This document shows, piece after piece, positions 1 to 8,662 of a stretch of 64,000 nt of DNA (positions are counted from its first letter, which is position 1; each line of letters begins with the position of its first letter). This stretch comes from Desulfovibrio intestinalis (GTDB lineage Bacteria > Desulfobacterota > Desulfovibrionia > Desulfovibrionales > Desulfovibrionaceae). The notes under the pieces are model-generated. The model ran no database searches. It was not told the origin of the DNA and worked only from the letters and a program-made list of their open reading frames with translations. Position numbers and translations under genes: made by a program. Location of the stretch: assembly GCF_014202345.1 (NCBI RefSeq), contig NZ_JACHGO010000001.1:310001-374000 (forward strand), given 5' to 3'.

Positions 1-1
1 C

Positions 2-712
2 ATTGAAAGCGAAGACCTGCATAAGGTTTACAAATACTTTGCGCTTCAGGAGCACGGCGCGCTCATACGCGGCGCTTTGGAGTGGGAAGAATACTGGCGC
101 TGGGATTCGGACGACGTTATGGCGGCGGTATATTACAGCGTAGACCGTAAACCCTTGGGCTATGTTATTTACTACATTGAAAACGAGGTTTTCAGCATCA
201 AGGAGATGGTCTACCTGAATCAGGAGGCCAAATACGGCATCTGGAACTATATCAGTGCGCATTTTTCAATGATTACAAAGGTCGAGGGCGCAAACTATAC
301 GGGTGAAGCCATGGCCTTTCAGCTTGAAGACAGTGAAATTGATGAAACAATTCAGCCATATGGCATGGCTCGTATTGTGGATGTGCAGCGCTTTATGGAG
401 TTTTATCCGTTTCAGTTCAGCGATCCCAGGCTTACCCTGGATTTTGAGGTCAAAGACCCCATTGCCCCCTGGAACAACGGAATCTTTCATGTGAGCTGGC
501 AAGATGGCGAGGCTGTGTGCGAGCAAGTGGCCACATGTCATTCGGGACACCGCATCGCGCTGGATATTCAGACCCTGACAACCATGCTTATGGGGTACAA
601 GCGGCCAACCTATCTGTACAACAACGACCGCATTGATATGGACTATCATCTGCTCAAAACGCTTGAAGCGCTGATTCCTCCAGACAAACCCTATTTTTCA
701 GACTATTTTTAA
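2..712 (+). CDS. Eis-family GNAT N-acetyltransferase, 5'-truncated by the window edge
   Basis: The frame is open from the first bases, so the true start lies upstream and only about 236 C-terminal residues are seen. The composition (a GNAT-type segment, then a C-terminal part resembling a sterol-carrier-protein fold, ending in an acidic/aromatic tail) resembles the Eis family, which acetylates amines using acetyl-CoA in the cytoplasm. No acetyl-CoA P-loop is visible because the N-terminal domain is cut off, so the family call rests on overall resemblance. The substrate is unknown. A strong hairpin follows the stop codon directly, so this is the last gene of its transcript. Confidence 0.6.
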   Translation: MESEDLHKVYKYFALQEHGALIRGALEWEEYWRWDSDDVMAAVYYSVDRKPLGYVIYYIENEVFSIKEMVYLNQEAKYGIWNYISAHFSMITKVEGANYTGEAMAFQLEDSEIDETIQPYGMARIVDVQRFMEFYPFQFSDPRLTLDFEVKDPIAPWNNGIFHVSWQDGEAVCEQVATCHSGHRIALDIQTLTTMLMGYKRPTYLYNNDRIDMDYHLLKTLEALIPPDKPYFSDYF

Positions 713-718
713 TATGAA

Positions 719-743
719 AAAGGCGCGCCATTGGCGCGCCTTT
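719..743. terminator. Bidirectional intrinsic terminator
   Basis: An 11-bp perfect inverted repeat (AAAGGCGCGCC, loop ATT, GGCGCGCCTTT) starts 6 bases after the acetyltransferase stop. The T tract is short. It separates this plus-strand gene from the minus-strand genes that follow. Confidence 0.8.
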
Positions 744-905
744 CTTGCATCTGAATCAAAATTCTGAATGATATTTGTCTTTCAAAGGCATTTTTTTGTG
801 GGAATGCACTTTGCCACAAAACCCATACGCCCACTGCGCATCACACATCGCACATCACACATTGCGTCAAATCCGAAAAATCTGCTTTTTCCAAAGCTGC
901 CGGCT

Positions 906-1646
906 TTACTTCTTGATACTGCGCGAGGCGCGTTTGCAAATTCGTTCTGTTGCCTTGCAAGGATTTTCTGCCAGCCAGCGGGCGCAGACATCCTGCACCC
1001 ATTGGGGCTGAGACTTGGACGCGTCATTGAGCCAGTTGCCCACGCTGTCTTGCACATAGGCCGCAGGGTCAGCCCGCAGGGGTTCCAGCACTGGCAAGGC
1101 CAGGGCTGGGTTTTGCTTGAGCGTTTCAATATGGCTGCACCAGACACCGCGCGGGCGAATGCTCTCGCTGGCAAAGCGCCGCACCCTTTCTGAAGTATCA
1201 CCTGTCCAGCCGCTGAGGTGAGCTATGGCGGCATCAAGGTCTTCAGCAAGGTGAGGGCGAACAGCCATCCAGACCCATTCCCGCACGCCGAAGTGCGCGT
1301 CGTCGGCAAGGGGGCGTATGGCTTCCAGGCGTTCCCCAATGCTTGCAGCGGGGCAGAGCGCAAGGGCAAAGCAGGCCCAGCCGCGCACCGTGTCTGAAGG
1401 GTGCGCCATAGCCGGAGCCAGCCCGTCAGGCCCAAACGTGTCAAACAGCAGTTTTCCTGCCACCCGCATACGTTTGGAAACTCCCTGGTCTGCCATTTCG
1501 CGCAGCGTCACAACGCCGCTGGCGGGCACATCTGGCATGGCCGCCGCCATAAGAACGGCAAAGTTCACGGCAAGGGCTTCGGCCAGATTGCTTGAAGCGG
1601 CCCGACCGCTGTTGAGCTGGTCCAGCCTCTGATTGTCTATGTTCAT
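906..1646 (-). CDS. AlkD-like DNA alkylation repair protein (HEAT-repeat fold)
   Basis: An all-helical protein with repeated hydrophobic/Arg-rich helices, ending in a segment of the type RRFASESIRPRGVW and YVQDSVGNWLND that is typical of the AlkC/AlkD DNA alkylation repair family. These are cytoplasmic glycosylases that remove alkylated bases through a HEAT-like scaffold. I chose the ATG at 1646 (246 residues). A longer frame begins at 1730, but that start falls inside a hairpin that probably terminates the upstream gene. The C-terminal end is Lys/Arg-rich, as expected for a DNA-binding protein. AlkC versus AlkD subfamily is not settled. Confidence 0.7.
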   Translation of the reverse strand: MNIDNQRLDQLNSGRAASSNLAEALAVNFAVLMAAAMPDVPASGVVTLREMADQGVSKRMRVAGKLLFDTFGPDGLAPAMAHPSDTVRGWACFALALCPAASIGERLEAIRPLADDAHFGVREWVWMAVRPHLAEDLDAAIAHLSGWTGDTSERVRRFASESIRPRGVWCSHIETLKQNPALALPVLEPLRADPAAYVQDSVGNWLNDASKSQPQWVQDVCARWLAENPCKATERICKRASRSIKK

Positions 1647-1714
1647 AGCGGGTCCGGTTTGGTCTGATGCGGCCTCAGATACACGGTAAAGCGCTTTTGG
1701 AGGTCGTAACGTGA

Positions 1715-1745
1715 AGGGGTGGCCCCGCAACGCGAAACCACCCCT
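1715..1745 (-). terminator. Hairpin after the aminopeptidase gene
   Basis: Arms AGGGGTGG and CCACCCCT with a 15-base loop lie just past the M18 peptidase stop. The T tract is poor, so this may be a weak terminator or a processing site. Confidence 0.45.
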
Positions 1746-1751
1746 GCCACC

Positions 1752-3134
1752 TTAGATGTTTGATTCAAGAAACGCGCGGTAAGCTAGCGCTGTAGTGTAC
1801 AAGTCGGCGCAGCTTGCCAGTTCAAAGGGGCTGTGCATGGACAGCACGGCAGGGCCAAGGTCAATGACGTGCATGCCGTAGGCCGCCAGAAAAAGCGCCA
1901 CAGTGCCGCCGCCGCCGTGATCCACGCGGCCCAGTTCCGCAGCCTGCCAGGGGATGTTTTTGCTATTGTACAGGTTGCGCAGCGCGCCGAAGAACTCGGC
2001 ATCGGCTTCGCTGGCCCCGTACTTGCCTCGGGAACCTGTGAACTTTGAGAAGCAGGGGCCGTAGCCCAGCTGCGCTGCGTTCTGTTTTTCGTGCACTTCT
2101 TGGAAGTCCGGGTCCAGGGCGGCCTGAACGTCGGCCGAAAGGGCGCGGGTTTCCATAAATACGCGAGAAGCAGGCAGGCCGGGAGCCCACGCCTGGGTCA
2201 GGTCTTCAATGCAGTATTGCAGAAAGCGCGAAGCCGCGCCGGTTGCGCCGTCCGAACCGATTTCTTCCTTGTCCCAGAAGATAACGGCCATGCTGCGCCC
2301 TGTGGCTTCGGCTTCCAGCAGGGCTTCAAGGGCGGTGAAGACGCAGATGCGGTCGTCCTGCCCGTAGCCGCCTACCAGAGCCTTGTCGAAACCAACGAAA
2401 CGCGCCGGGCCAGCGGGCACGGCCTGAAGCTCGGCAGTAATTAGATCTTCTTCAGTAATGGCGTATTTTTTGTGCAGGATTTCAAGCAGCTGCGTCTTGA
2501 TGGGATCCTTGGGCGCTTCATCTTTCTTGCCCTTGGAGGCATTGGGGCTATGCCCGAGGATGATGTTGAGCTTTTCGCCTTCAAAGGCGTCGCTTACTGT
2601 TTGCGTGGCCTGCTTCTGGGCCAGATGAGGCAGAAGGTCGGCAATGCAGAACACGGGTTCGCCGGGTTTTTCACCAATGGTGACTTCAAGAACAGAGCCA
2701 TCGGCCCGAATCACAACGCCGTGCAGGGCAAGGGGACGCGCCAGCCACTGGTACTTGCGTATGCCGCCGTAGTAGTGGGTTTTGGCCTGGGCCACGCCGG
2801 GCTGCTCAATGAGGGGACGCTGCTTGAAATCAAGACGCGGCGTATCGGCGTGGGCGGCAAGCAGGGCAAGCCCCTGATCCAGAGGCAGTTTGCCACGGCG
2901 GGCGGCAAAGATGGCCTTGCCACGCATGGGCCGCATAACGCGGTCGCCGCTGAAGTCTTCTGTATAGCCTTGCGCGCTCAGGCGCTCACGAACGTATTCC
3001 ACAGTTTCACGCTCTGTCTTGCAGCGCGTGATGAAATCCATATAGCGAAGAGCCAGAGACTCCATCTGCTTGCGGGTCTTGGCGTCTGCATCTTCCCAGG
3101 CATTCTTGGGTTTGTATGCCAGAATTTTTTCCAT
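1752..3134 (-). CDS. M18-family zinc aminopeptidase
   Basis: A 460-residue cytoplasmic metallo-aminopeptidase of peptidase family M18 (aspartyl aminopeptidase/aminopeptidase I type), which trims N-terminal residues from peptides. Family motifs are visible in order: AAHADTPRLD (His95, Asp97), the catalytic acidic motif DKEEIGSDGA near residue 290, and DHGGGGT towards the C-terminus supplying the last metal His. The length fits the family. The ATG is preceded by AAGGA at good spacing. It starts 44 bp after the selA stop and could be cotranscribed with folC-selA. Confidence 0.9.
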   Translation of the reverse strand: MEKILAYKPKNAWEDADAKTRKQMESLALRYMDFITRCKTERETVEYVRERLSAQGYTEDFSGDRVMRPMRGKAIFAARRGKLPLDQGLALLAAHADTPRLDFKQRPLIEQPGVAQAKTHYYGGIRKYQWLARPLALHGVVIRADGSVLEVTIGEKPGEPVFCIADLLPHLAQKQATQTVSDAFEGEKLNIILGHSPNASKGKKDEAPKDPIKTQLLEILHKKYAITEEDLITAELQAVPAGPARFVGFDKALVGGYGQDDRICVFTALEALLEAEATGRSMAVIFWDKEEIGSDGATGAASRFLQYCIEDLTQAWAPGLPASRVFMETRALSADVQAALDPDFQEVHEKQNAAQLGYGPCFSKFTGSRGKYGASEADAEFFGALRNLYNSKNIPWQAAELGRVDHGGGGTVALFLAAYGMHVIDLGPAVLSMHSPFELASCADLYTTALAYRAFLESNI

Positions 3135-3178
3135 GATGTTTTCCTTTATGCCCTTGGGGCAGCGGTCATTCTTGATAC

Positions 3179-4609
3179 CTATATAAGTCCGTTGGCGGCC
3201 AGGGCCAGTGCCTCGCGCAACACGCGCAGCAAAACTGGTCTGTCGGCAACGTCCAGTGTGCGGGGGTCAAGGCAAAAACTGTCATCTTCCAGCCTGCCTA
3301 TGAGCGGTGGATCAGTGCGCAGCAGCGCGGCCTTGAGTGCCGTTGGGCTGCATGCGGCGGGCTTGAGGCATACGAGGGTGGTAGGCAGGTCGTACTGGGG
3401 AAAAGCGCCGCCGCCCACGCGGGAAACATCGGCTTGCAGGCTTATGCGGCAGGATGTTTCCGGGCTGGAATTAAGGCTCTTGCGCAGTGCAGTGCCCAGG
3501 GATCGGGCCGCCTTGTCCAGTTCTTCGGCAGTGCGGCATATCATGCGCAGGGTGGGCACGCTTTGCCGGGCCTTCTCAGGGTCAAGATAGAGGCGCAACG
3601 TGGCTTCCAGCGCGGCGAGGCAGAGTTTGTCGCAGCGCAGGGCGCGGGTGAGCGGATTGCTTTTGAGCTTGTCTATCATGTGCTTGCGGCCAGTAATGAT
3701 GCCTGCTTGCGGGCCGCCCAGTACCTTGTCGCCCGAAAATGTGGCAATGTCCGCCCCCTGCGCCAGCACAGAAGGAACCGTAGGTTCGTTGGGCAGGCCA
3801 AAGGAGGAAAAATCCGTCAGGCTGCCGCTGCCCAGGTCTTCAATAAGCGGAAGATTGTATTCTTTTGCCAGCTCTGCCAGTTCCGGCAGGGGCACGGCGG
3901 AGTGAAAGCCTACAATGCGGTAGTTCGACGTGTGCACGCGCATGAGGGCGCGGGTATTCTCATTGATGGCGGCGCGGTAGTCACGCAAGTGGGTGCGGTT
4001 GGTGGCCCCGACTTCCCGCAGGGTGGCTCCGCTTTTTTCCATAACTTCAGGAATGCGGAAGCTGCCGCCGATTTCCACCAGTTCGCCGCGCGAAACGACC
4101 ACTTCGCCGCCTTTGCAGAAGGTGTCCAGCACAAGCAGCACGGCAGCGGCATTGTTGTTGACCACCAGGGCGGATTCAGCCCCTGTGAGGCGGCACAGCA
4201 GATCTTCCACCAGGGCATGGCGGCTGCCGCGCCCTCCGGTTTCCATATTCAGTTCCAGATTGCAGTAGCCAGTGGCAGCGGTGATGACTGCCTCGCGGGC
4301 TTCCTTTGCCAGCACCGAGCGCCCCATGTTGGTATGCACCACCACCCCGGTAGCGTTGAGGGCCGCGCTGAACCGGCTGCGCAGTCCTGCCCGGACATGG
4401 GCCAAAAGGTCGGGCAGGCGGGCTTCAAGCGTCAACTGACCGGCAGTGCTGTATCGGCCCTCGCGGATAGCCTTGCGCTGCTGATCCCAGAATGCCGTCA
4501 CCAGATCACGGGCAAGGGAACGCGGCGCGTCGATCATAAGGGGATCGGCTTCGCAAAGGGCTGCAAGGCAAATGTCCACAGCCGGGATGGCGCGAAATAG
4601 TTCATTCAT
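3179..4609 (-). CDS. selA: L-seryl-tRNA(Sec) selenium transferase
   Basis: A PLP-dependent enzyme that converts seryl-tRNA(Sec) to selenocysteyl-tRNA(Sec) with selenophosphate. The 476-residue length fits SelA. The motif TFSGDKVLGGPQAG near residue 295 carries the PLP-binding lysine, and an N-terminal SelA domain precedes the aminotransferase fold. The start codon overlaps the end of folC by 8 bp, with GGGAG upstream inside folC, so translation is probably coupled. The cognate tRNA-Sec lies elsewhere in this window (minus strand near 41.9 kb), so the cell makes selenoproteins; selB and selD are not in view. Confidence 0.95.
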   Translation of the reverse strand: MNELFRAIPAVDICLAALCEADPLMIDAPRSLARDLVTAFWDQQRKAIREGRYSTAGQLTLEARLPDLLAHVRAGLRSRFSAALNATGVVVHTNMGRSVLAKEAREAVITAATGYCNLELNMETGGRGSRHALVEDLLCRLTGAESALVVNNNAAAVLLVLDTFCKGGEVVVSRGELVEIGGSFRIPEVMEKSGATLREVGATNRTHLRDYRAAINENTRALMRVHTSNYRIVGFHSAVPLPELAELAKEYNLPLIEDLGSGSLTDFSSFGLPNEPTVPSVLAQGADIATFSGDKVLGGPQAGIITGRKHMIDKLKSNPLTRALRCDKLCLAALEATLRLYLDPEKARQSVPTLRMICRTAEELDKAARSLGTALRKSLNSSPETSCRISLQADVSRVGGGAFPQYDLPTTLVCLKPAACSPTALKAALLRTDPPLIGRLEDDSFCLDPRTLDVADRPVLLRVLREALALAANGLI

Positions 4610-5978
4610 GAGCTTTTCTCCCTTGGGCTGAAGCTGTGGGCGAAAGGTACGCGGGGTAAAGGCTGAAAAATTCGGCCAGCAGGTAAAGCGAGCCTGTTAT
4701 CAGCACTGGCTGCGCTTTCGCACCGGAACGGGCAATCGACGTGGCGTGCGCAAAGGCTCGGGCAAGAGCCGTGGACAGTGCGCCGTTAACATCCAGCGGC
4801 GTTGCCGTCGGGCTATCCGTAGGCGCGTTCGTTGTCACATGGGGCGGGGCGGGCATGGCCTGAGCTGTGGCAGGCGGCATGCCGTTGAAAAACTGCGCCA
4901 CATCCTCCGCTTTGGCTGCTCTGGGATTATGCAGCGTCGGCACAAAGATGGGAACCTCCCCCAACTGTTTTTTAAACATACCCGCCGCTGTTTGCCAATC
5001 CTTGTCGCCCAGGCAGGAAAAGACCACGGCTGCGGGTTGATGTCCTGTCTGCTGCAGTGCCTTGATTAACGCTGTCATGCCGTGGGGGTTATGCGCGCCG
5101 TCCAGTAAGAGGGGAGGCATGCCGTTTGTGGCAGGTACATACTGCAGGCGGCCAGGAATGAAGGCCTGTGCCATTCCTTGCTTTTGCAGCTGCGTGTATT
5201 GCGGGTTTTTGCCGAGCATGGGGGCCAGTTGTTGCCATGCGGCCAGGGCCAGGCCTGCGTTGTTTCTTTGGTGCGGCCCCAGGAGTCCCAATTCAAGGGA
5301 AGTGTCAACAGCGTCGGCCCAAACAAGCGGGGCCCTTTGAGCAAGGGCGGCGGCTTCAAGTACGCGGGCAGCCTGCGGAAACTGACGGGCCGAGCATACG
5401 GGGGCCGCCGAGCGGATGGCCCCCGCCTTGTCAGCGGCAATGGCGGCCAGATTGGGGCCAAGCACGTCTTTGTGGTCCATTGCTATGGGGGCGAAGCAGA
5501 GCATGTCGGCACTGATTGCGGTGGTGGCGTCGTGGCTGCCGCCAAGTCCGGCCTCCAGAATCGCCACATCTACCTGTTCTTCCGCAAAGGCCAGCAAAGC
5601 CAGCACTGTAATAAATTCAAAATAGGTCAGCTCCGGCGCGGCGCTCATAACCTTGTTGGCCTGCGCCGCCCACAGTTCTTGCGGCCAGGGCTGGCCGTCA
5701 ACGCGGATGCGTTCGGTGGGGCTGACAAAGTGGGGCGAGGTATACAAGCCCGTGCGCAGGCCGTGGGCAGCGCACAGCGAGGAAAGAAACGCTGCGGTGG
5801 ATCCCTTGCCGTTGGTGCCGAGTATCTGCACAGTCACAAAGGGTGGCCGGGCAAGGCCCAGGGCCGACAGGGCGCGCCGCATGCGGTCCAGGCCCATGTC
5901 CATATGGAAAAGCCCCAGACTGTCCAGATGCCGCTCAATTTGCATGAAGTTGTTGAAATGCTGGCTCATGGGCAGCAC
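4602..5978 (-). CDS. folC: Bifunctional folylpolyglutamate/dihydrofolate synthase
   Basis: An ATP-dependent Mur-ligase-like enzyme that adds glutamate to dihydropteroate and folates in the cytoplasm. The N-terminal P-loop GTNGKGST is at residues 54-61, followed by the TSPH and ERIRV segments of the folate-binding part, and DGAHNPHG in the C-terminal domain. At 458 residues it is slightly long, with a Pro/Thr/Ala-rich insertion in the C-terminal domain around residues 380-405. The start is either GTG at 5978 or ATG at 5969; GAGG precedes both. It overlaps selA. A second folate gene (folP) lies at 44.3 kb. Confidence 0.93.
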   Translation of the reverse strand: MLPMSQHFNNFMQIERHLDSLGLFHMDMGLDRMRRALSALGLARPPFVTVQILGTNGKGSTAAFLSSLCAAHGLRTGLYTSPHFVSPTERIRVDGQPWPQELWAAQANKVMSAAPELTYFEFITVLALLAFAEEQVDVAILEAGLGGSHDATTAISADMLCFAPIAMDHKDVLGPNLAAIAADKAGAIRSAAPVCSARQFPQAARVLEAAALAQRAPLVWADAVDTSLELGLLGPHQRNNAGLALAAWQQLAPMLGKNPQYTQLQKQGMAQAFIPGRLQYVPATNGMPPLLLDGAHNPHGMTALIKALQQTGHQPAAVVFSCLGDKDWQTAAGMFKKQLGEVPIFVPTLHNPRAAKAEDVAQFFNGMPPATAQAMPAPPHVTTNAPTDSPTATPLDVNGALSTALARAFAHATSIARSGAKAQPVLITGSLYLLAEFFSLYPAYLSPTASAQGRKAHE

Positions 5979-6460
5979 GGTACCTCAAAGGTGGGCGGCT
6001 GTCAGCGTTCTGAAATCAATTCATCCCGCTCAGGATGCTGAACAACTTCTATGGAAGTACCTGGAGGCGTTGCGGCAACACGCGCTCACAGCAGGAATTA
6101 AATTCGCCTGACACGGATTTTTTGTGCGGCTAATTGAAAAACAATTTGTAGTCTCAAGGAGCAAGGCGAGGAACATGTGTTGCGGGCGCGAATTTTTTTG
6201 AGGTTCACGGCATTTCGCAGAAAGGTTTTGTTAAAGGAAGAGTAAGTGTTGCGATGGTGTGTTGCGGGATGGAGTTGGTGCGAAGCAACCGTGCGGATAT
6301 TGCAGGCACGACGCGGATGGAAGAGCAGGTGAAAATCAGGTGAAAATAGCGTGCCCTTTGCCGATTCTGCATTGGCCGTGTAAATCGGGCACAATAAATA
6401 CTTGGCGCATGCAGAAAACCGCTGCACCGTTGGCGAAGGTACTTCGCGCTACAGGCCGGG
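5979..6460. other. 482-bp intergenic region without a convincing gene
   Basis: The upstream region of folC and downstream region of the DksA-like gene. Short open frames occur, but none has a ribosome-binding site or recognisable product. A 6-bp GTGCCC/GGGCAC inverted repeat flanks 6350-6392. I see no clear promoter or RNA gene. Confidence 0.5.
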
Positions 6461-6727
6461 CTACCGCAATTGGCTGTCCTTGCTGCCGCGCCTGTTATAG
6501 AGAGAGACTGTTTTTTGTTCCTGATCCGTCTCCTGCTGGCAGGCAATGCACAGGCGCACGCCGGGCAAGGCTTTTTGCCGTGCCTGTGGTATGGCGTCGC
6601 CGCATTCTTCGCAATGCGTCAGGCTTTCACCACTGGGAAGGTTGCGCCGCGCACGGGCAACTTCGTCATTGATGGAATCCTGAATCTGGTCCTGCACCGC
6701 GCCGTCTCCGGCCCAACCGCTTGCCAT
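6461..6727 (-). CDS. DksA/TraR-type C4 zinc-finger protein
   Basis: An 88-residue protein with an acidic N-terminus, a coiled N-terminal helix (QDQIQDSINDEVARAR) and four cysteines arranged as CEEC ... CIAC, the zinc finger of the short DksA/TraR (YbiI-like) family. Family members bind the RNA polymerase secondary channel or simply bind zinc. The long coiled coil of true DksA is absent, so a DksA-like effect on transcription is not assured. A very good Shine-Dalgarno (AAGGAGG, 5 bases) precedes the ATG. Confidence 0.82.
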   Translation of the reverse strand: MASGWAGDGAVQDQIQDSINDEVARARRNLPSGESLTHCEECGDAIPQARQKALPGVRLCIACQQETDQEQKTVSLYNRRGSKDSQLR

Positions 6728-6803
6728 GACGTCCTCCTTCTCGGGGCTGTTTCGTCTACAGCCAGTGTATGAAATATAAATCTGACAGGCAGAAAAAGAA
6801 AGC

Positions 6804-6833
6804 AGCCCGGCAAACCTAAAAGGCCGCCGGGCT
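6804..6833 (-). terminator. Intrinsic terminator of the thioesterase gene
   Basis: Arms AGCCCGGC/GCCGGGCT followed on the minus strand by GCTTTCTTTTTC. It lies just past the thioesterase stop. Confidence 0.7.
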
Positions 6834-6859
6834 GAGAGAGTGTCTTTCTGCCGAGATGG

Positions 6860-7255
6860 TTAATCAGGCAGTGGAACGTCTGTCTGGTATCCGGAAGCCA
6901 TGCACTGGGCGATAAGCTCTCCGTCGCCATCAAACACCTTAACAATATAGCTCTGTATGCGTTGACCCTTGCGTACGACATAGGATTCAGCCGCCAAGGG
7001 GCCGCATTTGCCAGGGCGCAGGAATTCAATGGTGGTTGAAAGGCTTACTACTCCCATATCTTTGCCCGCATTGGCCGCAGCTCCAAAGGCCACATCCGCT
7101 AGTGCGAAAATAGCGCCGCCGTGGGCCATTCCCATGCCGTTTTTATGGTTTTCGGTAATGGGCATGGTCACTCGGGCGAATTCGGGAGTGGCGGTTTCAA
7201 TGGTCATTTGCAGGTAGCGCACAAGTTTGTCGTGTTTTTCGACGTAGTTTCTCAT
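6860..7255 (-). CDS. PaaI/YdiI-like hotdog-fold thioesterase
   Basis: A 131-residue single hotdog domain with the segment NGMGMAHGGAIFALADVAFG, which has the HGG and downstream Asp pattern typical of PaaI-type acyl-CoA thioesterases. These are small cytoplasmic tetramers that hydrolyse aryl- or acyl-CoA thioesters. I chose the ATG at 7255 because GGAG precedes it. A longer frame extends to 7414 but would run through the terminator hairpin of the upstream gene. The substrate cannot be read from sequence. Confidence 0.82.
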   Translation of the reverse strand: MRNYVEKHDKLVRYLQMTIETATPEFARVTMPITENHKNGMGMAHGGAIFALADVAFGAAANAGKDMGVVSLSTTIEFLRPGKCGPLAAESYVVRKGQRIQSYIVKVFDGDGELIAQCMASGYQTDVPLPD

Positions 7256-7281
7256 GTGTTCTCCAAGGTTGCCAAAAGCAA

Positions 7282-7304
7282 GCCGGAAGCCAAAGGCTTC
7301 CGGC
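7282..7304 (-). terminator. Terminator after the Tim44-like gene
   Basis: A perfect 10-bp inverted repeat (GCCGGAAGCC, loop of three bases, GGCTTCCGGC) followed on the minus strand by TTGCTTTTGG. Confidence 0.72.
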
Positions 7305-7347
7305 ACAGTGTCTACAGTAACGTATCCGTCAGTGCGGAGTGTAAATA

Positions 7348-8271
7348 TTACTCTACCTGCTGAATGCCGTCCAGCTTCCAGCTGCCACCCTGCACAGGGC
7401 GCATGAAGTGCCATACTTCGCGTACGGTAGACGGAGCCTGCTGGTCCGGGCTTTCGCGCATCAGCACATCAAAGAATACCTGCGCGTACTGCTCGTTGCC
7501 TTCATTTTCCACACCAAGCAGCTGGGCATTGACCAGCAGAAGCTCTGTCGTGCTGGGCTTGGGGTCGGCGTCCATCTGTTCACGCACGGAATGCTGCACG
7601 GCGGCGCTGGTGAATTGGGCCACATCGTTCATATCGCGCTTGTCCCAGGCATTTTGCAGCCGGGTATAGGCCATCTTGGCGCCGCGCAAAAATTCTTCAG
7701 CATCAAAGCCTTCAGGCATGGGAATATTGGGGCCAGCGGCAGCCTGAGGCGCCGCGCCTTGCGCGTTGCCACGCAGTACGTCCCAGCCGTTGCTGCCTGT
7801 GGATTCGCGCTGCATGCCCTGCGCACGGTCTTCATAGGCGTTGCCCTGCGCGCCCGCGCCAGCAGCTGCGGGAGCCTGACGGTTGCGAAAACGGGCAAAG
7901 AGCTTGAGACCCAGAAAAGCCAGCAGCCCAAAGAGGATGATATCCATAAAGCCGCCGCCCGCAAAGCCTCCGCCAGACAGCAGAGAGCCGAGCAGCGTAC
8001 CTGCCAGAAGGCCGCCAAAAAGGCCGCCCATACCGCCGAACATGCCGGGGCGCGGGCCCTGTGGCGCAGCCTGTGCCTGATTTGCAGGCTGGCGTGGAGC
8101 TTGGGTGGCGTCTTGCCGCATGGCCGGTTTTTGCGCGGGGGTACTCATAAAGGGCTTGCTACCGAAAGAGCGTCCACCTCCCAGGCGGGCAGCTTCGGTA
8201 CTGTCGGGCAGGGCAAGCATGATGGAACAGCAGAGAAAAAGCACAATGGTCAGAAAGGCACTAAATTTCAT
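7348..8271 (-). CDS. Tim44-like domain membrane protein
   Basis: A 307-residue protein with an N-terminal signal peptide (hydrophobic residues 5-24, ending near TEAAR), a Pro/Gln/Ala-rich linker, a Gly-rich hydrophobic stretch at about 75-125 that probably crosses the membrane, and a C-terminal Tim44-like/MlaC-type alpha-beta domain (from about 185, FDAEEFLRGAKMAYTRLQNA). Bacterial Tim44-domain proteins are common in proteobacteria and their role is unsettled. GGGAG precedes the ATG. It appears to be a single-gene transcript bounded by terminators. Confidence 0.8.
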   Translation of the reverse strand: MKFSAFLTIVLFLCCSIMLALPDSTEAARLGGGRSFGSKPFMSTPAQKPAMRQDATQAPRQPANQAQAAPQGPRPGMFGGMGGLFGGLLAGTLLGSLLSGGGFAGGGFMDIILFGLLAFLGLKLFARFRNRQAPAAAGAGAQGNAYEDRAQGMQRESTGSNGWDVLRGNAQGAAPQAAAGPNIPMPEGFDAEEFLRGAKMAYTRLQNAWDKRDMNDVAQFTSAAVQHSVREQMDADPKPSTTELLLVNAQLLGVENEGNEQYAQVFFDVLMRESPDQQAPSTVREVWHFMRPVQGGSWKLDGIQQVE

Positions 8272-8662
8272 GAACAGCTCCCATGAGGGGGTTGTTGGGT
8301 TGCAGGGTGCGATGGTCGCACGGTCTGTTTAGCCTTTTTGTACCATAAACATTGTGACAGAAAAGGCAAGGGCCGGATTTTTGTCCGGCCCTTGCAGTGA
8401 AACAAGAAAAAAGAACTTTTTTATGGTGCGTTATAGCAAACGCTGCACTCTCGCGCAGTGCGTCGCAACTCCCCGTGGATTTTGCCGAAAATTGCATTTT
8501 CCGACAGAATGAAAATACTGCAATGTGAAGCATTTCAACGTTGATCTGCAATAAATGCAAACCAACAGTATTGAAAACGGGCGATATTTTTTATTTCCGT
8601 TTCACTGCCAGCGAGATGCACGCGCAAAAGCGTCTGTTTGCTCGGCAGCCCCGGCATGGCAA
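8272..8662. other. 391-bp gap between Tim44-like and DUF4198-like genes
   Basis: It contains the terminator at 8366-8395 and the upstream region of the Tim44-like gene. No credible coding frame is seen in the remaining 270 bases, and I could not place a clear promoter. Confidence 0.5.
8366..8395 (-). terminator. Strong intrinsic terminator
   Basis: A perfect 12-bp inverted repeat (GCAAGGGCCGGA/TCCGGCCCTTGC) with loop TTTTTG, followed on the minus strand by CTTTTCTG. It most likely ends the transcript of the DUF4198-like gene. Confidence 0.75.

Noticed and set aside
823-866. Short direct repeats (CATCACACATCGCACATCACACATT) suggesting a repeat array
   Set aside because: Only two or three short imperfect units without spacers; not a CRISPR array. 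No CRISPR array or cas gene is seen in the window.
2472-3590. 372-codon plus-strand frame across the M18 and selA genes
   Set aside because: It crosses the gap between two genuine minus-strand genes and has no start signals.
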